From positions 574,788-638,787 of the forward strand of contig NW_008710536.1 in assembly GCF_000327385.1 (NCBI RefSeq): DNA of 64,000 nucleotides, written 5' to 3'. Of this stretch, positions 25,401 through 36,089 are shown in pieces (position 1 is the first letter of the stretch; each line of letters starts with the position of its first letter). Source of the stretch: Lottia gigantea (lineage: Eukaryota; Mollusca; Gastropoda; Lottiidae). The translations under genes were made by a program, and so were the position numbers. The notes under the pieces are model-generated. The model had not been told where the DNA came from and did not search any database. It saw only the letters and a list, made by a program, of their open reading frames with translations.

Positions 25401-27178
25401 AAGAAAGCACAGGCACAGGCATGAAGGCTTAACCTCAAATTCAAAGATTCTTGATAACTTGACATTGTGAAGATGTGTTTAATGCAGCTAACACCATTTG
25501 TTAGAATCTACCCAGAACATCAAATGAAAACATAGAAAGCAACAACTGTTCACTAACTAATAATTACCATAAACCATTAATCTTTTTAATCTACAGCTGA
25601 TTACAGATATCAATTTGTTTACAATTTAAACAGTTTTTTAATGGTTTTGTCTAGAGCAGCTGGTCAATATGAATATATCGTAGAATGGAAACTTTCATTT
25701 GATAATATTTCTAGAGGTTATTGCACTCACTTTTTATGATACAAGTATAAAGAAATTCAGTTAGAGAAACACAACCCACACAACTATTTTTGTCAGATAT
25801 CTAAATGATTAAGTTTCAACATCTAAATCTTTAAAGGTTCAGAACCTCTCACTTCATGCTATCATTTTCATAGCAATACAAAACCATATTGAAATTTCTC
25901 TTTATTGCGTTATTCTTGTTATAAATAATAAACGAGTATAAGGGAAATTGCCCGGAGAAATATAATCAATTAAAGAGACAGATTCATTTTTGGAGGTTGA
26001 TTTGCATATAAAGTTCTTCCAAATCATATGGCAAAGTCTTAAGAAAAGACCAGTTGTCATTTTAACTATCAAACGCGGGTAATTCTGGGTTTGAAATTTC
26101 AACAGTGAGATGAAGGTACGATTGGTGAAACAGATGGTGAACTGTTCCTTTAATAAAACATTTTATGGAATTTTGTTTTCAGATGACATGGACTTAGAAA
26201 CTGCTGGCCTCAGTAAATATTACATTCTTCAGATCGGTAAATCCTCATATTAGCCCCCTAAAAGTCATGAATTATATATATATCTATTCCCTCACAGACT
26301 GAAACTACCAGAGTAATATTAAAGAGTAATTTAAGCTATTCACAATATCATTTTCACTTTAATACCTAATTTCAACCTAATATTCCCTCTAAAAACATTT
26401 AACTCTTTGATTTTATCTATTCTATCTCACACATGAGAAATTTTATAGCTTTCATATCAGAGAAAAATAAGAAAATGGCCATAAATCTTGGTAATAAAAC
26501 CATATAGCCACTCAATGCATTTAAATTATAAATTTACACTGAACGCTTTAAGTTTGCATCATTTTCAACTGAATAGATGCCTGTATAACACTATTAAATA
26601 TTTTTATTATGTATAATAGTCTATTACTAATAGTTCAGTTTACATCAATTCCTATTTAATACAAGCCATGTTGACCTTCCAAATAATAGAAAATTCTAAA
26701 AGTGTATTTGGACTTTATGTATTTATTTATGTGTGCTAAATGCATGCAAATCAATTAGATATTGCAATGATCTCTGCTTGATTCTATATTTCTACATACA
26801 AATTACCTAACGACTTGAATAAAAAGGATTGGTTCCATGGCCTGTCCACAAAAATGGGCATTTGTTTATTTGTACGTCTTACCACAGCTTTGGTATGAAA
26901 AATTGGCCTTAGTGAATTACTCAGCTGTATCTTTCCAATATTTGTAACATTTTCTGATTCAGAATTAAAATTGGAAGCTATACCAACATCGTTTCTGGAC
27001 GATTATCGACAACATCCCCTCAAATGTAAGTGAAGCATGAATGTGCATTATGAAGAAAAGTCGTAGGGCTTACCTGTATCATATATAACTGAGCAATTCT
27101 ATATTCATCTACACTCATAGGTAGTGATATTCTATATTCCTTCACTAACATTCTCAATTATTCTTTATATCTCTCTGT
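19396..27178 (-). CDS. PITPNM: Membrane-associated phosphatidylinositol transfer protein (PITPNM/rdgB family), 5' part of gene
   Basis: Six coding exons on the minus strand give the first 369 residues of a class II PI transfer protein. Family members carry phosphatidylinositol and phosphatidic acid between ER and plasma membrane at contact sites and bind VAP through an FFAT motif. Visible in order: N-terminal [17 protein letters not shown]; the PITP domain (about residues 1-255) with [67 protein letters not shown] and [18 protein letters not shown]; a Ser/Asn-rich linker; and an acidic stretch ending in EFFDA (364-368). Exon joins are phase 0 for intron 1 and phase 1 after that, and every join restores the family sequence. 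Family proteins run to roughly 1,200 residues; the DDHD and LNS2 parts were not found to the left. The split codes best for the PITPNM1/2/3-rdgB group, but I cannot assign a vertebrate orthologue. Confidence 0.95.
19772..20116 (-). CDS. PITPNM: PITPNM coding exon 5 (end of PITP domain and linker)
   Basis: 345 nt. The acceptor is ATCATTTCAG and the donor ATGG|GTAGGT; a second GT four bases downstream would break the frame into exon 6, which fixes the choice. It starts with [20 protein letters not shown], the most conserved block of the class, continues with [20 protein letters not shown], then a low-complexity Asn/Glu/Ser/Gly-rich linker without a recognisable domain. Confidence 0.95.
20180..20440 (-). 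mobile_element. SINE family B (tRNA-derived) in PITPNM intron 4
   Basis: The minus strand begins GTGTAGTTGGTTAGAGTG (A-box region), continues through a decayed anticodon arm to GGTCCTTGGTTTAAATC (B box), then a body with CCAGCTGGTAGACAAGATTC and a tail near 20180. The spacing of the boxes fits a tRNA-derived head. A 60-residue frame inside it is not a gene. Confidence 0.7.
20719..20970 (-). CDS. PITPNM: PITPNM coding exon 4
   Basis: 252 nt between acceptor CTCTTTTCAG and donor ATTG|GTAAGT, phase 1 on both sides. It encodes [38 protein letters not shown] and [21 protein letters not shown] stretch of about a dozen residues around [13 protein letters not shown] appears longer than the matching loop I recall in the vertebrate proteins. 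Confidence 0.95.
21276..21479 (-). CDS. PITPNM: PITPNM coding exon 3
   Basis: 204 nt between acceptor TTTTTTTGCAG and donor ATTG|GTAAGT, phase 1 on both sides. It encodes [20 protein letters not shown], then [20 protein letters not shown], ending in [13 protein letters not shown]. It closely matches the central PITP lipid-binding fold of class II proteins. Confidence 0.95.
21989..23190 (-). repeat. Exon-derived 52/53-bp minisatellite, about 23 units
   Basis: Head-to-tail units of 52 bp (some 53) run from PITPNM intron 2 into exon 2. On the minus strand each unit holds CAATATACCTATAAAATATA, then the rest of the [15 protein letters not shown] coding sequence, then the donor GTATGT and a few intron bases. 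The 23rd unit, at the exon end, is the genuine exon/intron junction. Variant 53-bp units carry an extra base and are out of frame. Copies are near identical, so the array is young or being homogenised. Confidence 0.95.
23143..23275 (-). CDS. PITPNM: PITPNM coding exon 2 (source of the adjacent minisatellite)
   Basis: 133 nt, phase 0 in and phase 1 out. It starts after TTTTGTAG and encodes [20 protein letters not shown], then [20 protein letters not shown], then SHLP plus one base of the next Gly. The donor is CCAG|GTATGT. The last 43 nt of this exon plus the first 9 intron bases form the 52-bp unit that is repeated through intron 2. The copy in the exon itself is the only one preceded by the rest of the exon and a 3' splice site. 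Confidence 0.95.
23353..23484. repeat. Two-copy 65-bp tandem duplication in PITPNM intron 1
   Basis: 'ctcaagcattttcat' to 'actatattgaaagttggt' occurs twice with one or two differences, 80 bases upstream of exon 2. Confidence 0.85.
23550..23890. repeat. 89/90-bp tandem array, about four units
   Basis: The unit runs 'gtttttgattactgagttgt' to 'ctactaattattatg'. The two central units are near identical; the outer ones are diverged. Confidence 0.85.
23992..24236. mobile_element. 245-bp foldback element with 67-bp inverted repeats and 9-bp duplication
   Basis: The arms (GGTGGATTCGTTTTACC..., TTGCCCAACTTGCC..., TTGCACAAAAACGACTTGT) are inverted copies over 67 bases with about eight differences. 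It is flanked by exact CTGAGTTTT at 23983-23991 and 24237-24245. Long inverted repeats plus a 9-bp duplication fit a Mutator-like (MULE) MITE. It sits in PITPNM intron 1. Confidence 0.8.
24500..24756. mobile_element. MITE family A copy (PITPNM intron 1)
   Basis: Contains 'gtcttgaatatatgtaaata', 'ggacacacatggatttgaag' and 'aagaatggtgcacctttccc'. The left end is decayed. Confidence 0.65.
25969..26155. mobile_element. MITE family A, internally deleted copy
   Basis: Starts TTAAAGAGACAGATT and ends GAACTGTTCCTTTAA, with 'tttggaggttgatttgcata' inside. It is shorter than other copies. Confidence 0.6.
27074..27178 (-). CDS. PITPNM: PITPNM first coding exon with start codon and some 5' UTR
   Basis: The ATG is at 27151-27149 and codes for 26 residues, [20 protein letters not shown] then QLYMIQ, matching the family N-terminus. 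The donor is CAG|GTAAGC after 27074. A good acceptor (TTTCATTTCAG) lies just upstream of the ATG, with the exon starting at 27178, so at least one upstream non-coding exon is predicted. I could not place that exon. Confidence 0.93.
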
Positions 27179-27359
27179 CTGAAATGAAATAATACAGTTT
27201 CAAATCTTTATTTTGATATGCTGATATTCTCCAGATTTATTTGCATAAATAGATCAAGATTGACACCATAGATATGGAACAGATGACTATGAAAATAAGA
27301 ATATAAGAGTTTGATGATGTCATGCTAGACAAAAGCTGGTTTTAACATCTAAGGGTCTG

Positions 27360-27553
27360 GACATAGATTAACGTACGACTGTAAAAGTTTAGTTGTACAA
27401 ATTTTCAAGCAACGGGGTCCTAATGCGATATACCTACATCATAAAACACATAGCTAAAGGGGAATTACAAAAAACCCCACAGATGTCTGAAAATTGGATG
27501 GTGCACATAGATGCTATCAGTCTCATACACATAAAAAGTTCTGAAAACCTCTT
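27360..27553. mobile_element. Foldback element family D fragment upstream of PITPNM
   Basis: The right arm is recognisable: 'gaaaattggatggtgcacat', 'agatgctatcagtctcatac', 'gaaaacctcttaa'. It abuts the inverted-repeat element at 27554. Confidence 0.5.
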
Positions 27554-27911
27554 AAGCCTGCTGAAGAGGAACTAGCTGAGCTGCCTGCCTCATCTCCCTG
27601 TTTTTTTAAATCCGCAGAATAACACGTATAGTAGGCTTATAGATGTGTAGTCTTGCTATGTTCAGCAAGTTGATCTACTAAAATTGCATCATACACGGTT
27701 ACCATAATGATACCATGTGATACTTTTTCTAGCTCAGCTGGCAGCTAGACGCCCGCACACCATGAATTTCTGGCATCTTGAGGTAGAAAATATCAAACAA
27801 GATAGATATTTTCCTCACAGCGTGACAACCTTACAGGCAAAAATCTCACTAAATATTCAGCCCACACGAGGCAGGCCGCTCAGCTAGTTCCTCTCGTCTG
27901 TGGCAGGCTTT
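27554..27911. mobile_element. 358-bp element with about 40-bp inverted ends
   Basis: The left arm AAGCCTGCTGAAGAGGAAC then TAGCTGAGCTGCCTGCCTC mirrors the right arm GAGGCAGGCCGCTCAGCTAG then TTCCTCTCGTCTGTGGCAGGCTT apart from a small indel. No clear target duplication. Family not recognised. Confidence 0.6.
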
Positions 27912-27955
27912 ATTTACAATCCTCTTTAGTAGGTGACAAGAGGTTGCCTAGCAAG

Positions 27956-28598
27956 ATACGCCCACTTTCCTGATACATTTTCAGTATATCAAGGGCACTC
28001 ACCTATCTATATTAAATCATACAAAAAATTTAAGATATTGTTGATTTAAACAAGGACACATTATTTAATAAAATTCTGACATCACTGTCACCTCTACTTT
28101 TAACGCGTTTTTCATAAATCAAGGGCAATAACTCAAAAACCGTTCATCGTAATATAGCAAACTTCAGACTTGATCAAGATCTCATCATTATAAATATTCA
28201 CACCAAATTTCATTTAAATTGGATGAAAACTGTAGTCTCTATTGTGTTCACAAACAAATTTTGACGTGTTTTTCATAAATCAAGGGCAATAACTCGTGAA
28301 TCGTGAAAAATCGTGAATATGGAACTTGTCCAAGATCTCATCAATCACACCAAATTTCATTCAAATCAGATGAAAACTGTAGTCTCTATCGTGTTCACAA
28401 GCCAAGTTTGACGTGTTTTGGCTAAGTCAAGGGCAATAACTCAAAAACCGTTTGTCGAAAAATCGTGGGCAAGATCTCATCAATATAAATGATCACACCA
28501 AAACTGTAGTTTCTATCGCGCTCACAAGCCAATTGTGGACAGAAGGACCTACAGACGGACCGATGGACATGGGTGACGACATTATAATGTGGGCGTAT
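27956..28598. mobile_element. MITE family C, long copy with internal triplication
   Basis: Ends ATACGCCCAC and GTGGGCGTAT. Inside, a block of about 140 bp ('cataaatcaagggcaataac' to 'gaaaactgtagtctctat') is present three times, the third one shortened. It lies about 780 bases upstream of the PITPNM first coding exon. Confidence 0.7.
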
Positions 28599-29128
28599 AA
28601 AAACGCCAAAGTTTAAAGATGTGTTATTGAATGTTGATAACAAATGGAAATAGCTCATCATAAGTAGCAATATCATCTAACAATGTTTGAAGTTCTGTAG
28701 CTGGTTCTCTGATAATTTTGGAAATTCAAACTGCTCTTGAGAGAACTATTTATTCAAAATATGGGCTTGTACAGTAATCACCATCATCCTTTCAGCTTCA
28801 AAAGAATGATGTACACCAAAACATCAATTTACATTAACTATTTATAGATCTTTTATAAATCAATAAACACATTGTTTTTAAAATAGTATTATTGATTTTG
28901 GATATTTTCTTAAATTAATTCTTGTTCTTTATCTTATAACAGTGTCTGATTGGAAATATAAACATGATTAAGGAGAAATCAATCATTCACCGAACACACC
29001 CATTTTAAGTCCATTTGAGTGGGAGTAGAAAATTCTATTGACAATATTTGCACATGTATGACATAATCTAGATATTCCGTTCTATTTATTGCCATCTTAG
29101 GACATAAGTTTTCTTTATTGAAAATTCT

Positions 29129-29501
29129 TAAAGGAATACTACCTCTTAATTTCAAGTCTCAAACTTGTTTAACAAGTGTGTAAGCTTATATATTCATCAG
29201 TTGGACTAAAGAAGAGAAACAATCTCTATATATCCAATAAATCCAGTCTTCAGAATTGCAAGAAATGTACGAAAATCTTATAATTCCTTCAAAAATATCT
29301 CAAACTAGGAATTTCTTTTCCTATTTCTATAGATGTCTTTTCTATGCAGACAAACAAGAAATTATGAGTCGTCATTTTAACATTCATTTGCAAATAATTC
29401 TGTACACACATGGATTTGAAAGCTCAATTTTACTGATTGGTTCAGGTAAAAATTTCTGAGTTATAATTGGTCAAAAAAATGGTGCATCTGTCCCTTTAAA
29501 A
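29129..29501. mobile_element. MITE family A copy
   Basis: Well-kept interior ('gaaatgtacgaaaatcttat', 'ctcaaactaggaatttcttt', 'cacacatggatttgaaagct') and end 'ggtgcatctgtccctttaaa'. Confidence 0.7.
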
Positions 29502-29683
29502 ACAATATCATTTGTTCTTTTAGAAGTATTTTGCTTTCCATTAGCAATTATTGATTCTATCCATTTTGAAACTGTTCTTCAGATGTATTATGACAATTTA
29601 ACAACATATTCACATAAATCAAGTTTTTTCACTTAATCAATCTACTTTGGGGTAAGGTTGGTGATCACTCATAAATGGAATTT

Positions 29684-29958
29684 TAAAGGGACATATGCAC
29701 CAATTTGGGGGTTGGTTCTAGTCTTGAATATATGTAAATAGTCTTCAGAAGTACTAGAAATGGAAGAAAATCGCATAAATCCTTTAAAATACGTCAAATG
29801 AGGAATTTTACTTACTATTTCTAAAATGTCTTTTTAATTATGACGAGTCGTCATTTTAACAGTCAATCACAGATAATTCTCGACACTAATTATAACAGAT
29901 TGCCTCAGCTAAAAAAAATGAGTATGATTGAAAAAAATGGTGCACTAGTCCCTTTAAA
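29684..29958. mobile_element. MITE family A copy with both ends
   Basis: Starts TTAAAGGGACATATGCACCA and ends ATGGTGCACTAGTCCCTTTAA, so the terminal inverted repeats of about 20 bp are plain here. Confidence 0.75.
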
Positions 29959-32639
29959 GTCAGTTTCATCCTAATATCAGAATTCTCCTTATAAATAATG
30001 AATGGTATATATTGCCATTCTGTGCATATAACTAGAGTCAATAAAAAAACTTACCAGTAAAATGATGTTATTAAACTGGTACCAGTGATAATATTTCTAA
30101 TAATATTGATATTATTTAATAGATCAATATATCCAGTACATTATATCAACTGTTAAACCATTTTTATTACTTTTCTCATCAGACTATTATTATTTTTAAT
30201 GTTGTCCATCACCATCATACTAGACATTGCCATAGAAAAATACTACATAGTATATACTGATAGAACATCACATTATTGCTTCTGAAAATATAAAAAACAT
30301 TTGAATAATTTCATCCATTTGATTAAAACCCCAATCTATATGTTTTGTTTGGTAGTTTTTCTATGGTTGAATCCACATGCCATCCATGATCTGATGAAAT
30401 TGTTATGCATCTCATATTCTATGTCACATAATATGCAGCCAATTAAATTGTTTTGGACTAGTAAGATAATAGAAAAAAATCATTTTTACTTTGATGTTAA
30501 ACTGTTCATTTCGTAGCATAGAGCACCTCTGAAAACTGGCTCAATTGATTCATATTTCATTTAAGACAACACAAAATAAAAAATGAAAAAATACAGATTG
30601 AAGTTCATACACATACAGTCACAAATGACCAGAGTAAAGTTTGTGAGACTGTAGTAAATTATCAGCTTCCTTTGAATTTACAGGGAGAGAAATTAAATTC
30701 ACCCAATGCAAAGATGTTATCATAATGATTATATAAACTAGTTGATAAAAAATCATTAAAAATCAATAACATACCTTTACATGTATAAATAAACCAATAA
30801 TGTAAACATAGACTAGAATAACTAGATTCTGTTATAACATTTCACTTCCAATATAAATAATCCACTCCATAAGGTCAACAGGCATAAATAAAAACTAGAT
30901 AATAATACATGTCGTACTACATATTATACACTGGTCCTATAGTTCAGATTTCCTAATTTGAATTCCTCCACTGATAACTGAGTGTTTCTGTTTCTGAGAA
31001 TAAATTGTCCTTTGATTCAATAGTCTCAGTTGTCACTTCTGAGGAATAATTACAAAAAATCACATTAATTGGATCACTGAAATGGAACTGTCTCTTGAAT
31101 TGCCTCAGTCTTCACTTCTGATGAAAGAAATTGAAAGTGAATTTATCTCAGAGATAGCAATGTCTCTATTCAAGTGTCTCAGTTATCAAAACGATAGTTA
31201 ATTTCTCTCTACTACTGGTGAGATGGGAATCGTAGCTTCTGAATCACCATATGAGATAACTGAGTGAGTGAAATGTCATGTGTTAATGTGTGTTTTTCTT
31301 TTAGACACCATTACTAAATTTTCACATGTAGAATGAAGTGACCTCTGCTAAGGACAAAATCTTTGAAACTTTGGAGCTTTTCTCTGTGCTGATATATATA
31401 TATATCAGAAGCAAGGTGAATTTCTCAGGATTGTTATGTCCTTAGTTGAAATGATTGACAACTTCTATCACAATATTTCAAGAATAAAGGAAGTGAATGT
31501 CCTTTAGGATGTACTGTCCTCTATATGTAATGTCCTCTAAATGTAATGTCCTCAGTTGAATTGATACTGACTTCTGAGACACTCATTAATCCATTTAACT
31601 TTGTTCTTCCTTTGCTCAGCTATCTACAAAGATAAAAAATATACTAATCAATTATCATAATTTATAAACTGACAACTTAAAAGTGTATATAAAACAAACT
31701 TATATCTTGTAAGCTTACCTTTTCTCTATGTTTCTGAGAATTAAAGATAGATTACCACATTGTTCTTGATCAAATTAAAGTGGCAGTGTGCATCAATTTA
31801 CACGGCATCTTAAAATCTGTATCATACTTGTGATACAGAGTTGGTGAAAAAATCATTTAAAATCGGACTAAAATAATTAATAATTAAAAATGTAATAAAA
31901 TAATATTAACAAAATCCCATATATTGTTGAACACTGGGAGAATTTAGATCTGTTTTTAGAAGAGCCTGGCAAACATCCTTTAACGTTATTGTTTCAATAA
32001 TTGATGAAGATATATGTGAGGTTCCCATGCATGTAACCTAAGCTTCAATTGATTTGATCCTATTAGGATATTGAATTTAACCTTTTGGCATTAGCTGATG
32101 TGATATGTATCTTATATAAGCTTATACAATACATGACAATATTAGTAACATGTTTTACTACCGTAATAGAGGTTTTATATTTATATATTATGTATATAAA
32201 TATCAAATTATATTGCAATTGTTCTATTAAAGCCAAAACAATCATTATACTTGCTTAGCAATCTATGACCATTTTATTTTTGGTTGGTATTCAAAAACAA
32301 CCATAATGTAGGTAATGTTCCTTTATGTAGGTATTTATGTGTACCTAATGGATATTCACAGTCTACAGAAAAATCATTGACATTTATCATGACATTCAGA
32401 AAGTTTTTTTTAAATTTAAATCACTGCAATCAAATCTTTAAAATGTTAACATTGTCTAATCAAAATAATGTAACAATGTCCTACAGTCCATCATGTCATA
32501 ACCAGATACCATTGTCAATCATCATCTTTTATTTTGCTATCCATAATTGCAAAATATCATTGCCTATTGTGTGCCAGCCTAAAAAATTATATTGGACAAG
32601 GTGTGGTTCATCTAATTGAAAATATCAATAATATGTCAC

Positions 32640-32870
32640 GGGATGTAGACTTAATTACCTGCCCGAGACCATATAGCACAGCTATCATGAGCTTATAATA
32701 GATGACTTCTGTCAAATTTCGACTGTCTTGTATCAAAAAAACTATTATCAAGAAATGAAATAAAATTGTAGGTCTTACACTTTCACCCCAGTTGTCGGCT
32801 ACTGAGGACGAAACACCATGCAGTGTGAAATGTGGGAAATTTTGCTCGGCCAAGGGCAATGATGTACAAA
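32640..32870 (-). mobile_element. Decayed SINE-like fragment
   Basis: The part around 32780-32865 (caccatgcagtgtgaaatgt, gggaaattttgctcggcc) resembles the SINE A body. The rest is too diverged to be certain. Confidence 0.4.
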
Positions 32871-33429
32871 AATAATAATTGAATTTATCTGGAATAATTG
32901 GCTGTCAGCTAGTTATGTGCCTCCTTGGATTAAATATCAAGGCTTAATCCAAGCATAGCAGCATTATTCTGTATTCAATTTTACAACCTTGTTTTCATAC
33001 TGCATGTTGAGGGGATGCCACACACAACTCCAATTTTCTGTAACATTAGGTGCACTAGAAAAGTAGGATGTTTAACTGAATAATGATCAAATGAACATGT
33101 CTAAGAGATATTTTTCTGATATTTGAAACAATGCCCAGTTCAGTTCACAATACAGGCCATTGATTGCCAAATAGTGATATAAATACACTAGAACTAATTG
33201 CATACTGTATTATTGTGTTTAATAATAAATACTTGGCTGGTCCAAAATAGATAGATATCAACCCACATTACTCTCTGACTGATTGTTTACTTACAATAGA
33301 AAATATGTAAACAATATTCTATATTGAACAACATTAATATCTCACAATAGCCACAACAATTCCATATGGAATTCCATAATCAGATGATAAAGTACATGGC
33401 TTGGAATTCCATACCAGTAATCATGAACT

Positions 33430-33850
33430 ATGGTATTGAAATTCTATTACCAGATACTACCCATCATCAGATATGAAATGGAGATCCATAATCAAATACT
33501 GTGGTTTAGAATTCTATAATCAAATACTATGGTATAGAATTCCATAATCAGATACTATGGTATACCATAATCAGATACTATGGTATAGAATTCCATAATC
33601 AGATACTATGGTATAGAATTCTATAATCAGATACTATGGTATGAAATTCCATAACCAGATACTATGGTATAGAATTCCATAATCAGATACTATGGTATAG
33701 AATTCCATAATCAGATACTATGGTATAGAATTCCATAATCAGATACTATGGTATAGAATTCCATAATCAGATACTATGGTATAAAATTCCATAATCAGAT
33801 ACTATGGTATAAAATTCCATAATCAGATACTATGGTATGTGGAATCCATA
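33430..33850. repeat. 28-bp tandem array
   Basis: Unit 'ccataatcagatactatggt' plus 'atagaatt', about 12-14 copies, with decayed units to 33360 on the left. Confidence 0.88.
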
Positions 33851-33859
33851 ATCAAGATG

Positions 33860-36080
33860 CCAAACTACCACCACCATTAAACAAGAAAAAATGAGTAAAT
33901 ATTTTCTGTCAAAAAAGAAACACTAAGTACCTGACGTGAAAGATAACATTTATCATAAATAGTGCACAAAAATAATGTTTAAGTTTACCAAAAAATTATC
34001 AACAAATAATAATATCTAAATAAAAAATATATCTTTTAATTGTTCTAATAGGGAGTTTTATTGTTTTGTCAATTTGAGTTAAGGCCTAATCATAAATCAT
34101 TTCATTAATTATTATGTATATTCCATGTCAACTTCTCCAACCTTCAACCAATACCAGGATTATCCCTGTCCCCTATCCCCAGACAGTCAGCAAGCGTATA
34201 ATTGCTTTAGTGAACTGGACACGCACATGCTCTGATTGTTGACGAATTTTCAATGATCAATTTGCACTAAATGATGCTAAGCTCTTCATTTTAAATGATA
34301 TATTTATCAGATACATTTATTTTACCTGTCAAATAAAGTGACAGATGTCAAAGACCTAACTGAATCTAAGACTTAGACCATATTATTCCATCATGAACCA
34401 AATCACCTCCCTTCCAGACACCAGGAACCATGTATAGGACAAGATTCCAAAATAAAAATAAGGCATACCTACATACCTACATTCCTAAAAGCTATATATC
34501 ATAATGAAAACACTTAATAAATAATAAAACTACATAATAGTCAGACTATTTGACAAGATTTACCTTGTTTCCATAGCAACCAGAAAATTTCAATATTTTC
34601 CCCATTGAAACTGAGTTCACAAATGACAAAAGAGTAAAAACGTAAACATCAGCTCAAGAGCATGATAAAACTAATGCAAGAAGAAAATATAGTGCCAGTA
34701 GTAATAGAATTGGTGGAAGGATTTGAGTCCTGATTATCATAGGAATGGAATCGTTGATCTTAATGATTTTGGCGCTGGTGTATATAGTAGATTTAGAAAT
34801 GATAAATGATGTTGTTCCTGGCGCTGATTTTAAGAGAGTAGATGGTTTATTAAAAGAGATAAATAAAGACAGAACTGTCAAATCAACATAATGTGACATT
34901 TCAAATCAATCGATATAAGCTTGGTTTTAGCATGCTTCCCTTATCCTTGGACATCAGTATCATGTACAGTAGAAAAATGAATAGATTCATTACATGGACA
35001 TATATAATTTTAAGCTTTTAAATGCTTAATGGAAGCTTAAAGCTATCATATAACATACAAAAAAGCTAATGTTGAATGGTTGCTTTCTTTAGCTAGTTTT
35101 TAGCATGCTGTCCCTTATTCCTAGCCACACCAGTATTGAAGAAAATAGCTGATAGTTTCACTATATATATATATCTTAGCTCTTATTCCTTTAATCTGGA
35201 AGCTTAAAGCTACAAGACATGCAACCACATGCAAAAAAAGATAACCGCATTATTTTTTGACCGGTTCCTTTATTTCCATCAAAATATCATCCAGTTAGCA
35301 GATGAACAACCTTTGATCTCGAATGTAGAAGCATATTTAATATTATTGGACAAGGGCAATAACTCCTGTACCTAATTACATCAAACAAATCAACCAAGCT
35401 GACGCAAACATGACATTTGATTTTAGATTAAATTACGCTATCATTCACATTATGTCTTATGTAACTCTGTTGAAAATGGAAGGAGCAAATTTTCAATTTC
35501 AGAGGAATAACTGATTTTAATATCTGCACAAATTCCTTCTCTTTCTTAGATGAAAATTATTTTTTACTGAAATATATTTTTCAATATATCTAAGTACCAT
35601 AATATTAGAATGCTATAGTACGGTAATTACATGTAAGTATATTAATCCAAAATGGACGTCTATACGCCTTTAAGCAATGTCTATATCAGAATAATTTAGA
35701 CTATGGTCTAGTATTTGAAGTGATTTCAGCTGAAATCTTATTGATTAGTAAGATAAGAAAGAAGGCAATAAGAGGGAGAGTATATGAATGTATTAGAAGA
35801 TAAGTCTATATATAGTCAGATATAAACAGTGTATATATACATGGCAGTGTGGAAGAATGAAAAACAGGCTGAACATGGTATTGATTATTTCTCTAATCTC
35901 TACTCTCCATGTCTCCAGTCTTCAGGCAAACTAGAAATTATTTACAGGAGCCAAGTCCCTTCTAATAAACTGAATCAGTAACAAATTGATGTTGTTTAAA
36001 TAATACAAGAGATTATTATATGAGTTAATACAAGGGCAACCAATGTTATTGGATTGGATTTTGATCAAAACCAAGAGTAA
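33860..36080. other. Intergenic, nothing recognised
   Basis: An 81-residue minus frame at 34899-34654 has a hydrophobic C-terminus but no start context, splice signals or family resemblance. Confidence 0.5.
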
Positions 36081-36089
36081 GCTTAAACA

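Larger units (their letters stand above)
28620..33350. other. Intergenic between the divergent genes
   Basis: Two MITE A copies and a SINE-like fragment are listed separately. The rest is AT-rich and unassigned. A donor-like AAAAG|GTAAGC on the minus strand at about 31720 could end an untranslated PITPNM exon, but nothing else supports it. Confidence 0.45.

Noticed and set aside
26180-26240. Possible plus-strand exon (TTTTCAG then [17 protein letters not shown], then GTAAAT)
   Set aside because: Too short, no partner exon, antisense within PITPNM intron 1; likely chance.
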